Positions 11,991 through 22,941 of a stretch of DNA of 64,000 nucleotides are shown here, piece by piece. Positions within the stretch are counted from its first letter, which is position 1; every line of letters starts with the position of its first letter. The stretch spans positions 372,001 to 436,000 of the forward strand of contig JBLDXI010000004.1 in assembly GCA_047495785.1 (NCBI GenBank), in the 5' to 3' direction. A program made the position numbers and the translations under genes. The DNA is from Lepidodermella squamata (lineage: Eukaryota > Gastrotricha). Below the pieces are notes generated by a model that saw only the letters and a list, made by a program, of their open reading frames with translations, had not been told where the DNA came from and did no database searches.

Positions 11991-12614
11991 ACACATTCCG
12001 GAACTATTTCAACCCTTTCATGGCGTAATTATTTAACAGCGGAAGGAACGACAGTCCTTGGGTTTTCGAAGTCTCGGATCACTATTTTGACATCCGTTTG
12101 TCTCTATCTACCCCCGTTAAGGCTGTACGAGAACTTGTACGTAATGCAATTTTTCGTCATTTTTTAATTTCCTGCACAACACATTAACACGGAGGTCCAT
12201 GAGACTAAGGCGGCCACGGTGATATTTAAAAAAAAATATCAGAAACCTGTGAAATTTCCGGTTCAATACAATCGAAATTTAAATCTCAGGTTGGCCATCA
12301 TCAAATTGCTAATATGTCCTGACTGTGTCTATATGCTATATGACTATAACGGCGTCTCATAACCTTGTAGCCACATCAAAAAGCAAGAATTTATCAAATT
12401 CAATTTTCTGCGAATTTTTAAAGTCAAGATTCCGAAATTTCCTTCTCGCCGTGAAAGGGTTAAAGCGAAATTGATGGAAAGCTAGTCGAATTGACATATT
12501 ATAAATTGTTGACCTCAATCAAACCAAGGCATTCTGCGAGGTTATCAGCGAGGGGCATCGAGGAACCGATCTGCCCAATCTGGAAAAAAATAAATCACCA
12601 TCAATAAGACCCTA

Positions 12615-12822
12615 ATATCGTTAGCGACGCGCCAAAACAACCACTTTGATGACTCATTCGATCGTACTTTGACGAGCCGAACGTAAAGAAGGAGTACGTT
12701 CGGCGTTTTGAGCACTGATATTACTCATCGTAATTTGAATTTACGTTCAAGAGTCGAACGTACTTTCCATAAAAAAGCTATTAATAGTAAAGTGGTTGTT
12801 TTGGCGCGTCGCTAACGATATA
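12615..12822. mobile_element. 208-bp MITE with 33-bp inverted ends
   Basis: ATATCGTTAGCGACGCGCC, continuing AAAACAACCACTTT, is found at the left and inverted at the right (about 12787-12822). The element fills nearly all of intron 14 of gene D (12580-12845). It has no coding capacity. The target duplication cannot be resolved because the terminal ATAT is itself palindromic. Confidence 0.75.
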
Positions 12823-13744
12823 TGATACCAAGAAGATTTTCTCACAGAATATTTTCCAGCACCGGTTGGGCAAACTTCGAGACAGCTGCCGCCACTGGCC
12901 GAATCGTAACACATTGAAATGGCCTGTAATCTCATTCTCGCAACCGGTAACACTTTGGGTCAATAAACTTTCTTACCCCATTCTCGCACTCGCTTTTTGT
13001 CGTAAAAATGGTTTGGCCGCGAGTCTGTTGCAATATTATAGTTTCAACATTATAATTGGATTATAGGTCGGAAAATAAAGCTACGCTGTTTCCATCGCAT
13101 ATTGACGGGGTTTTTATGCACCCTAAGAATGCGGGCTTCGACCAGTCATAACAGCGGTGGTGTGGATACATGGCAGGGGGAGCTATCGGGCCATGCATAT
13201 TGACAGAATGAAATCGAATTTCAAATCACCTACCTGAAATGCAATCGTTCAGAGTGTTGAATGTAGCCCCTGGTAGGCTTCCGCTAGGACAAGTTGCAGG
13301 CATTGGTTGACACGAGGCAAAATTGTAAGATGTTCCATCGACGCAGAGCAAATGCGGCTTCTAAAAGTAGAATAACAGAAAATAGATCCAGTAAAACTTT
13401 GGATCCCATTGAGAGATATGAACTCAAATTCTCACCTGTGAGTTCAAACATTCAACATACAGGGTGTTCGCGTAATGATACTGTTGGGGCCCGAGTCCGA
13501 ATTCGGCCCGGCCGCGTTCGGGTCAGCCCGTACGGGTCAGCCCGTTATCTTCCAGGTCCACCTGCCAAGCTGGTCGGCTCTGCAGCCGGTGATTTTGTCT
13601 ACAACTGTACTGATTATCTGACTTCATTATTCTATGAATCAATATTCCGTTGATCAAGCGTTACAACCTTAATAAAATAACCCTTCAAAATAACCCCAAC
13701 TACTAACTTTCCTGTTGTTTGTTGTTTAGGTTTTATAAATAATT

Positions 13745-16700
13745 ATGAGCATCATCGTTGACGAACATCGTCAGCTGTTCAATGAACAGTTGGAGAAGAT
13801 TCGTGAGAAAGCGGGCGATAATCACGCGCTATTCAACCGTCAACAACTAGCGGCGAAAATCGAAGAAACGAAAAACGCCCACAACAAGCGCGAGACTTCT
13901 CTCGACCGCCGCCGCGACCATCGCTACCTGGTCCACGTCGTCGATGGTACTGAACGACTTGTTGATCGAAAGGCTTACGAAAGCGAGCAGCGGGTGTTAT
14001 TCTACTATCCCATCGAAGACTTCTACGATGTAAGTTCAAAAATCAGGTTTGGTAGTTTTCGGTTTTTTACCTGGTTAGATCTAATTTATCGGCATTTTTT
14101 TATCTATTCACAAGAGACATATTTGATAGCTATTATCGTGATTTATTCAATTTTTTTTACCCTTTCCGTGTATTTCCTATGCTTGCGTTACTTATGGGAC
14201 ACGCAGGTTTTTTTACAAAAAAATTTTCTCAATTTTTTCATATTATTTTTAATATGCAGATCATTGATATGGCTCATGGTGAAAACCATCGGGGCTATAG
14301 AAGAACCTACGAGCAATTGAAGGACAAATGCGCCAACATTACGCGGCAGGCTTGCGAGCTGTACGTCGAAACCTGCGAAACATGCGATCGCCGTCGAAAG
14401 CCGAAAACGACCAAGGTTGTGGTACGACCGTCGAGACCGAAGCGGTTTCTCGAGCGAGGTCAGGCTGACCTTATCGGTGAGTTTATTTTTTTTCGTTTTT
14501 TTTATCAGCTTTTTCATAAATTAAGACGTGAGTTCTAACTTTTTAATATTTTTTGCAGACATGACTCGGAAACCAGATGATTCTAACGCAAACCCCGGAT
14601 CTCCTTACGTCTATATTTTGTGTTTTATCGATCTGTTGACAAAATTTTGCTTCCTGCGTCCTTTGATTGCGAAATCCAAGGAAGTTGTAGCGGGTGTTCT
14701 TGTCGATATTTTCAGCATAATCGGCTGTCCAACAATTTTGCACGTGAGTATTACCCTTCTCGCGCTTATTTACAATTTTGCTAATTTTTTTATTATATTT
14801 TAATTTTTTTATATAAAATTGATTAAATTTTAATCCAATTTTGTTTTTCTCTAGTGTGACAACGGCAAAGAATTCACAAATGCGCAGCTGGTGAAACGCG
14901 TAAACGAGTTGAACCCTGTTGGTAGAATTGTCCATGGTCGACCTCGACACAGTCAATCTCAAGGATGGTGGGTATTTTTAATTCGTCGTGGGCTCTTTGA
15001 TTTTAATTCGGGTTATTTTAGAATTCTAGCATCAAAATTTTAATCTTTTGAATATTTTTTTAATTTTTAATAAATTACTTTCATTTAATAGCGTGGAGCG
15101 GCTAAACGAAAAGATCAACGATGCTGTTGCGGCTACTCAGCTGGACAATGGCTCCTATCGTTGGGTGGCGAAACTTCCCGCTATTCAACTCGCTGTCAAC
15201 ACCACTTGGCACGTCGCAATCGGTACAACTCCGTACGAGGCGCTTTTCGGACTTCCACCGTGCCGCGGCCTTTTCTCTGTACAAGGCATCCCGTTCGACG
15301 TTGTACCCACCATTGACTCGGAGAAGGACCTGAAGCGCGTGTTGCAATCCGAAAGTGGTGAGTATCCGAATTTTCCGGATTTTTGCTCGAGCTAGTTTTG
15401 AAGCATTTCTGTGTCGCCAATAAATTAAATAGGTTCCGAGAGGTTAATAGGTTAGGTGTCAGGGTTCGGTTAGGGTTCAAGGCTAAGTTTAGACTTGGGT
15501 TTCGGGTTTTTTACGAAGTTCGATTATTGAGCCCTTGCACTTTCATTTTCTTGCGGAAAAATTTACAACTATTATTCCAGTAAGTATTCCAGTTCGAAAG
15601 TATTCAAAACAGTGTATGAAAGATTGCTCCTTAAAATTGGTTTCATTTTTCTCAGAATTTTTCAATTTATTTATCCGCGACCTTACCCGAAAAAATCAAA
15701 ATTTACCGGAGAAAATCAGGGAATTCCGATGGTAACCTTTCCGTTTGGTCTGGTCATTTTTAGGTTAGACTAAATTTCTCCGAAATTTTTTAATCCCATT
15801 AAAAAGTGGCATCCTAAATTGCTTCTCTCGCGATTTATTTTTAAGGTGGAATTTTCCCTAAAAATTTAATTTGTCCCAACATCCTATTTTTATTTCTCCT
15901 ATTTTTAGACGCTTCTGACGATGATTCCGACGAAGAATGCTTGCAAATGGAAGCTACCCCGGCTAAAGTCGCGAAAATTGCTCCTCTCGTCGATTCCCAG
16001 CTCGCACAGGTTTTCAGCGCCTGGTCTAACGAAGGTCCCAGCGTCGACGAGGCCCATCAAAATCACATCAGCACCGTGCCATCTGCTTCGGCTTCCGGCG
16101 TGAGCGGTCAACCGTCGAACAAATCGAAGCCTCTGCAATCGATCGATTTGCCAAGCTACTCGAATGAATCATCGTCTCACCAAAATCCCGAAGACGTTCA
16201 TCGCGATCCCGTTCTTCGTGACATTTTGACCGACGATTGCGTCGCTTATATCGCCCCCATCGCTCGTCCTGTCTTGGAAGCACCTTCTAGCCTTGCGACT
16301 ATCGGACCGGTTGAAATGGCTCAACTGTCATCCGCCCGATCATCGGCCCGCTCAGCCTCCAGCTCGTCCGCTGTCTCTTCAACCAGCATCTCGGCTGTTC
16401 TCCATCTATGCAATAATTGCAGCAGCCGAGAGACGACTGAAGATCTATGCGATCTTTGCTTACATCAGCAAAGTCAGGCCGAAGTTCGGGTTGCTGCTTC
16501 TAGCAACCTGAACAAGCAAGCCGATCGAATGTTGACGGCCGTTCGTCGAAAATACCCCGTGTTGGAAGTTGGAACCCGGGTTGCCGTACCGATCCCGAAA
16601 GAAGATCGGCACCACACTGAACCGCGGCGCCTAATCGGAGTGGTCATGCGAATCGGCGACTACGGCGATTATATTATTGGAACTGAACACGGTGTAATTT

Positions 16701-16948
16701 CTCGCAGCTTCATGCGGCACGAAGTCGAGCCGATCAAATCATCCAACCTAACAATTGACAAGGTGCCTGCAGACAAGGGGCTCACCTTGCGAACGGCAGC
16801 TGCAAAGGCCGGCGCTGATGCTGGTGTCACAACTGCAAAGCCGTGCCAGTGTCGAACGGCGTGCGACAAGCGGTACTGTCCTTGCAAGAACAACGGCCGC
16901 CTCTGCCAGTCCCGGTGCCACTCGGCTAGGACTTGCGCTAACAAGTGA
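13745..16948 (+). CDS. Six-exon DDE integrase-like transposase (701 aa)
   Basis: The model is join(13745..14029,14260..14476,14559..14743,14855..14967,15092..15357,15909..16948), 2106 nt, in phase throughout. Order of parts: an N-terminal region; an HHCC zinc-binding segment (AHGENH then CETC, exon 2); a retroviral-integrase-like catalytic core with D in QADLIDMT (codon split across exons 2/3), D in CDNGKEF (exon 4) and E in SQGCVERLNEK (exons 4/5); a low-complexity Ser-rich linker; and a C-terminal cysteine-rich block (PCQCRTACDKRYCPCKNNG) like the tesmin/TSO1 CXC fold. The core resembles Ginger-type transposons and the domesticated KRBA2 integrases; the family name is tentative. Intact reading frame, matching ends and target duplication suggest recent activity. 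Confidence 0.87.
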
Positions 16949-17711
16949 TGCATTGCTTTCTATATCTGATTTTTCTATGTTAAAGATGTTTATATCTGCC
17001 GCAATTTTCATTGTAAGCATGAATATTTCTAGCATTGCTATCCATTGTTGAGTCGTCTAAATATTTCTGATGTGAAAAAATGTTTCGCACTTGCATTTAT
17101 TTATCAAATTTCTAAAAATCTCTAAAAATTTGTGAACTCAGTGTAACTTTTCATTCACATTTGCATAACGGATATAACCTGATGCCTGATGCTTCAGTTC
17201 TTTTGAGTTTCATGAATTGATGTTGTGAAAAAAATCGCTATTACAATCCTTCCATCTGTTCAATCATCGCCATGCCTTACATTGAAACGGGAAATTATAC
17301 TGTTTAGTGGAAATTGACATTCATTTATATCAATAAAAAGCCGGTACTCTGCTACGAATTCCAAACAGTCAGTTTTGTGTTTGGCCGCGCCCAGGTAATA
17401 AACTATGTTGTAGGACGGCAACTAGCAGGCGACAAAATTCCGGCGGCCCGAGCCCGGCGGCCCGAGTGCGGCGTGCGCGAGCGCTGAACAATAGCGCTGG
17501 TTCCCATTGTTCTCCGCCGTGCTCGGGCTAACACCTCGGCCGGCCCGTGTGCAGTGAAGCGGAATTCGTTGAAATTCGTTAAATTTACAGTAAACGTCGC
17601 ATACGGGTAAATTTTAAACCGGCCCGAGCGCGGAGTGGTAAAGTGCTGTTACCCGGCCGCGTACGGGCTGACCCGAACGCGTACGGGTAGAAATCGGGCT
17701 CGGGCCCCAAC

Positions 17712-17793
17712 AATACTCTTCTAAAAATAGCTTTGCTACTTTTTGCATTCATTTCAGCTTTTTTGTAGCTATTTTTAGCTCACCCAGAGTATT
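17712..17793. repeat. 82-bp palindromic insert in the right terminal repeat of the transposon
   Basis: AATACTCT at one edge and AGAGTATT at the other enclose CTAAAAATAGCT and AGCTATTTTTAG arms. The left end of the transposon lacks this block: there the terminal repeat runs straight from ATACT into GTTGGGG. It is therefore a later small insertion or an end-specific palindrome. Confidence 0.55.
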
Positions 17794-19006
17794 ATTACGC
17801 GAACACCCTGTAATTGCTTGCGAAATCAGCATTGGATCGGAACATTGATAGCTGCCAGCAACAACATTCAATAAATAAAATTTTACTTGTTGTTCAAACA
17901 GAAATAAAAAAGGACCCACCACAGTCATCGGGGGCGGGCATGTGTTACTGAAAACTGGTCCAGAGGCAGTAGAGCATAAACTTGCCGGCTACGGTAAAAA
18001 AAATATTATCGCGTAATAAATACGTAAATTTGATGGGACTCACGCCAACGAGACAGTGAGGCTTGTCGATGTAGGTAGCACTGCGATCAAACTGTTCATT
18101 GATTGGGAAAAATCAACCTGGACAAATGTTATCAATCGAATGAGCCAACCTGTGCCGTGTTGCACGGCGTCGACTGACAACCTAGGAAAGATCGGTCGCT
18201 CTTTAGAATGCATCGAAAGTGCGGTTGAAAGTCAGCATCGTTTCGCGTTACTGTAAGGGGATGAGTTATCAAGTATTTTAGAGATCGAAGTTATGACAAG
18301 CCGATTCGAAATGACGCACTTTTTTGCTCTCTCATGCAGGAAATAGTCGATGGTCGAGTGCCAAGCAGCTTCTAAGATTAGAAAATAACTTGACAGAAAT
18401 TGGAGTGGATTATTGAAAAAATAAATTGTATTGGCAACAGCAGCAGCATAGCTGCTACAGTAGCGCCGGGGGAACCCATTTGACACCTTTCTTCGAATTC
18501 CTAAACCTTAAACAGTGTATTGTTTACACGTGGATAACATTGTTATTTATGAGTCGTTAGACGAGTAAACTCAACAAAAAAGTTCGAGTTACGTGTTACT
18601 TCCTTAGCTGTTAGAGTCTTGTCGTATATAACGAGATTGATAATACTTGATGTGTAAACACTACACTTTGCTGCTGTCGCATTATATACGTGGGGGGCAG
18701 TAGCTCGTTCGAAACCGTGTGCTTCGATGCTGCGGAGTCAATGATTTCCACTTTCGTGGCTCTGAGACCACGCCGTCATGACGCCGTCGTGCTCATACGG
18801 CAGCAGCAACGCAACAAGCCGACTTCCACGCGTCAACTTTCGGCCACGACTGTCGAGGAAAACACCGTTAAAGCCTCATTGACTAGGACCGAGTCTAATG
18901 CAACTTCCGGCGACACCATGGTTGCCTCAGAGCAACGAAACTGGAAATCGTTGACTCCGGAGCATCCAAGCACACGGTTTCGAACGAGCTACTGCCCCTT
19001 ATGGTG

Positions 19007-19712
19007 CGTCCACAAACTAACTTCGGAGAGGGTGACTTCGGAGACCGAACTTAAAACTTCGGAACACTCAAGCCGCAGGGTAGACACAACGTTTTTTCAA
19101 TTTCACTTGAATTCTCAAAATTCCTGAATAATAAGATGCGAAATGCGACGGCGATAACAAAAAGCTGAATTTCGACGCGAAATTCACCATTTTTTCAGAC
19201 TAAATCAGGAATTAAATTGATTTTTTTTTCAACGCGCACTATAAGCTATTTTTAAGGGCGCCCGATAATTTCTATAATATTGCAATTTTTTGTGAAAACA
19301 AGGATTTTACTACTCGCGTTTTATATAATTGAAAGGTACGTCATTTTCGTCAATTATAGTCAATAATACGAATTAATGATGCCACAGGAACAGCTAATTT
19401 ATGTCGTCGCCCTACCTCGCGCGGTCAAGTGGCCGTACGTAGTAACGTAGTAACGTAGTAATTGCGTACGTAGTAACTTCGGACACACACAAACTTCGGT
19501 TCGGAGACGCTTCGGAGAGCAGTTGTGGGGCTCTCCGAACCGAAGTTTGTGCGCGTCCTTTGTTCAGTGCGCGCGCGCCGCCCATTGTTCTCACTTCGGG
19601 CGCGCAGTCCGAAGTGCGCGCGTTTGTGAACGAAAATCTCAAACTTCGGTCAGCGATTACGAAACTTCGGAGGCTAAAACTTCGGACGCGTCTCCGAAGC
19701 AGTTTGTGAACG
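19007..19712. repeat. CTTCGG-rich element with CGTYCACAAACT inverted ends
   Basis: The left end reads CGTCCACAAACTAACTTCGG and the right end, inverted, CGTTCACAAACTGCTTCGG. Clusters of CTTCGG lie just inside both ends (about 19014-19060 and 19473-19700), a layout typical of subterminal transposase sites. No target duplication or transposase was found. Confidence 0.5.
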
Positions 19713-20029
19713 TAACATTACGTATGTAATGCAAATTATGCCGCATTTTTACGGGGCCTTCACGGCAAATTTTCGTAAGACTTCGTAAAAATTCGGCAAG
19801 CGGCAAGAAAAGCTGCGGTAAAACACATGGGTTCTGAACGAGCTGTCCTGCACCACTTCGTTGTTTACACTATTCGAAATTCTGACATTCACGACGGCAT
19901 AAACTTGGGCTAAGGTTTACGTTTTTTTCGTATGACGTGGGCTTGTATGATGTGAGCGCTGTGTAAACTAAACTAAAAATCGCGAAGCAAGAAGCAATTA
20001 TTTTCCGTCCGTGCCCAACGGTTTACCCG

Positions 20030-20473
20030 GCAGTTTACGGTTCCAGTGGCTAGTGGTTGGAATGACTTCTTAGGCCTTAGGCTGGTAGTCATCGACTGAA
20101 AATTGCATTACGTAGGCGTGTACGCGTGTACGTAGGCGTGTAGCCAAGCATTGCACACGCATTGCACATGTGCGCATACAAACAAACAAACAAACAAACA
20201 AACAAACAAACAAAGATGTCCACGACACAGGTTTACCCGGCAATTTAAGGTTCCAGTGGCTAGTGGTTGAAATGACTTCTTTTTTGGCTCTGGAGTGATG
20301 TAGGCGGGTAGTCTTGGTTTGCACATTGCGTTATGTAGGCGTGTACGTAGGCGTGTAGTCGATTGGCGTGTACGTAGGCGTGTAGTCGATTGGCGTGTAC
20401 GTAGGCGTGTAGTCAAGCATTGCACATGGGTGCATACAAACAAACAAACAAAGAAACAAAGATGTCCACGACA
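20030..20473. repeat. Direct duplication of about 200-240 bp with AAAC microsatellites and GTGTACGTAGGC minirepeats
   Basis: Two direct copies begin GGTTTACCCGGCA (20030 and about 20230) and end GATGTCCACGACAC. Each contains GTGTACGTAGGCGTGTAG minirepeats and an (AAAC)n tract. Differing counts of the minirepeat between copies point to slippage. Confidence 0.75.
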
Positions 20474-20642
20474 CGAACGGCGACAGTACGGGGGTTCCCC
20501 CGGCATTACAAAAACTTTTACATGAAATTAATTTTAAAATTTAAAATAAGGGCTCGAAGCCTAACCACAGGGGGGGGACCCTTATGATATTTTCCCTGGC
20601 TCCTGCGGAAACTTGAGCGATATAAGGGGAGACTCTTACCTA

Positions 20643-21544
20643 CAGGGTATAATACCGACCGGTTTTTTTGTTGAAAAAACCACCCACCGGTATAAACCGG
20701 TTTAAACCGGTGAAAAAAACCGGTTTTTTTTATAAATGCTAAAATCACTCAAATGTCATATTTGACATAGCCAAAGCTCGCTAGCACTTAGTCCTATAGA
20801 GATTTGGACTGCACCACGTGAATCTACGTGAAAAACTGCATAGTTTGACATATCACACGGCCATTTTTCTCACCCGGAAGAAAAATTATTTTTAGTGCAA
20901 TAAAGCAATAAAAAAATTAAAAAAAACGCAGTTATCTCCGGAAGTATGATGACTACTAAAATTCTGAAAACGGATTCTGATCCGCCGTAAAAAGTTACCC
21001 CTCCGGGGTTTCTAAGGGGGGTTTCGAAGACAAAGGAAGCGGTTTTGCCGGTTTCATTTGAAAATTTCAACATGAAAGGTCTAAAACCGCCTAATTATAC
21101 CCTTCCGGAAGTAAAACTGATTTCACGATAGTTGCCTTACTATGATCGATATTGCCATAAAAATTTGGGATCTAGGCTAGAATTTGCCGCTGAACACGAT
21201 GGTGACATCGAATCACCCGCATCAGGTATCGCATATCGATTATCGATTATTGGTAACTGATCGAGTGATCGATTTTTTAAAATTTAGTCAAATCGATTCT
21301 ATGTGATACAGTGTAGTCTTTCTAGAGTATTTCAGCTGTACGGTATTGATCCTGGGGACATAATGACTCTTAGACGACTTCTGGGCATTTGTTATATATG
21401 AAAATGTGAGCTTTTTTGCGTGAAAACACCCCAAAAACAGCTTTTTGAAAAAACCGCGGTTTTTTCAGGCCCTAAAAAAACCGGTATAAACCGGTACCAG
21501 TTTAAACCGGTTTATACTGGTTGGAGTTTAAACCGAATACCCTG
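20643..21544. mobile_element. 902-bp hAT-like MITE, copy 1
   Basis: Ends are CAGGGTATAATACC (left) and the inverse of CAGGGTATTCGGTTTAAAC (right). CTTACCTA is present immediately on both sides (20635-20642 and 21545-21552), a perfect 8-bp target duplication. Both ends are rich in GGTATAAACCGG and GGTTTAAACCGG palindromes. Short open frames inside, such as 20870-21073 on the minus strand, recur in the other copy and are not genes. No transposase is encoded. Confidence 0.92.
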
Positions 21545-22284
21545 CTTACCTATATCCCTCTTTCGGCAAAATGTTCATCTTCTACACTGATTTTTGTGAA
21601 TAAAAATTCAGTCAGCTAATGTTAACGATAGTGAAAAAGATCAACTCACTCCATTGTTCGGACAAGGGCCATCGACCGGAATACAAGTCCGCTGACCATT
21701 TTTGTCGCAGAGCTTCGCTTTCGAATTCTATAGCAAATGTCACTAATATGTGTGAAGCGCAAGGTTCAGGCATTCAGACCAAGAAATTTTTTATTGTTGA
21801 CCGGCACTGGTTGTACTGATTTTGAAAGACAGTGCCGAGAAATTCTGCCGTCTTTCGAATAAAAGTGTTTTAAAAAATGACATATTTCACTGATTTTCAA
21901 CAAACTTGAACTTCGTTTGTTTTGTCGCAGCCGAGATTGCGCGGGATACAACGCATAGTGATTGTTTTAAAGTTGAAGCAGCTGCGGGCAGACTAGTAGA
22001 AACAAAAATTATTTGTTTTTAAAGCGAATTTATTGATATACTCACTCCGGACGAACAGGCTTCAACTGACGGCAATCCAAGGCCAAGCTATCATTGATAG
22101 TAGATAAAATGAAACGAAAATTGCCATCTTAAAGGTGAATAACCTGAACTTCATCAAGAAGAGAGCAGTTGCCTTTGCAGCCGGTGAATGAATCGTCGAG
22201 ACGCGAGAAGCAGCGTTTGACATCTGCACCCAGAGCCATATGAGCACAAGTTAACATGAAAAATACCCGCAAAACAGAAGCCAT

Positions 22285-22941
22285 GAAGTTAGGTTCTAGG
22301 AAAAAAAATCAAAATAAATGTGAAAATACAAGAATGGCTTCGAATGATTAGTCAACCTTGATTTCAATTGCTTAGCTCATTAGAGGTGAACAGGGCGGCT
22401 ATCGAGAATTAGCTGAGCACGCGACTGGTATTGCGCAACGGTTAATAGACAAAAATCAGACCACATCTATCACGTTTTAAATAATTGATTGAGTTTCAGC
22501 CTGGTTTCAGACAAAGGACAATAAACAAAATCAGGTTTTTGTCTTGTTCGACTTGATTGAATTATGCGTATCCTCAATTTTTTCAAGGACAATAGACATT
22601 GGACAACTTGCAACAGAATTATACGGCCAAAGTGAGGCTTTCGTCCTATTTTCAAAAAAGACGAAGCGGACCCATCAATTAGGGGCGATTAGCATGGTCC
22701 GCTGAACACAACGACATTTTATTTTAGCGTTTCGCGGTATGAAATTATAGAAAGCGTGGTCTCCAAAAGAGCTTGCTTGTCGTGAAATAATGTTTATTCA
22801 GCCCTGTTGAGGCAAATTTGTAACATTTATTAGAGAATTTATTTTAAATTAAACGAGACAGCCGTTTTATTCTCATTCACGGATTTTCGGAATGTTCATC
22901 AATCGATTAATCAATAGTCGGCAAAAGAGTTCAGGCGTATA
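22285..22941. other. Intergenic D-E
   Basis: This holds the promoter of D and the 3' region of E, both on the minus strand. No gene or repeat with defined ends was seen. Confidence 0.4.

Larger units (their letters stand above)
13460..17810 (+). mobile_element. 4351-bp autonomous integrase-type DNA transposon inside gene D exon 10
   Basis: The ends are CAGGGTGTTCGCGTAATGAT (left) and the inverse of CAGGGTGTTCGCGTAATAAT (right), followed on both sides by a GTTGGGGCCCGAG block. TA is present at 13458-13459 and 17811-17812. In uninterrupted paralogues the same site has a single TA, which confirms a 2-bp target duplication. The element contains one spliced transposase gene on the plus strand. 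Subterminal DNA is GC-rich with repeated CCCGTACGGG and GGCCCGAG motifs (13483-13560 and 17440-17710), possible transposase-binding regions. Confidence 0.9.
18372..21649 (-). other. Enlarged intron 5 of gene D, packed with repeats
   Basis: Between D exons 5 and 6 this 3.3-kb intron holds the CTTCGG-rich element (19007-19712), a tandem duplication with AAAC tracts (20030-20473) and a hAT-like element (20643-21544). A 145-codon open stretch at 18690-19127 on the plus strand overlaps the CTTCGG repeats, resembles nothing I know, and is not called as a gene. Confidence 0.6.
10928..22284 (-). pseudogene. Lectin gene D: long-class CTLD gene interrupted by a DNA transposon and a frameshift
   Basis: All 18 exons of the long class can be found: 22144..22284 (signal peptide), 22046..22087, 21906..21992, 21780..21851, 21650..21727, 18320..18371, 18150..18250, 18044..18091, 17920..17988, exon 10 split as 17811..17851 and 13436..13459, 13234..13360, 13085..13182, 12977..13024, 12846..12923, 12514..12579, 11610..11693, 11493..11554 and 10928..11440 (CTLD). 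Splice sites are otherwise intact. Exon 10 is cut by the 4.35-kb transposon; without it and one TA, the codons join as ASNYVECLNSQ. The CTLD exon also has a frameshift after SAWV (about 11135): the exon total is one base short of a multiple of three. Introns 5 and 14 are filled with other repeats. The few lesions suggest recent inactivation. Confidence 0.85.

Noticed and set aside
18690-19127. 145-codon open frame in the intron of gene D
   Set aside because: It overlaps CTTCGG repeats and has no recognisable domain or splice support.
20870-21073. Open frame inside the hAT-like element (GKTASFVFETPLRN...) recurring at 33419-33850 and near 5247
   Set aside because: It recurs only because it is part of the repeated MITE; there is no start context, no splice pattern and frames are not preserved between copies.
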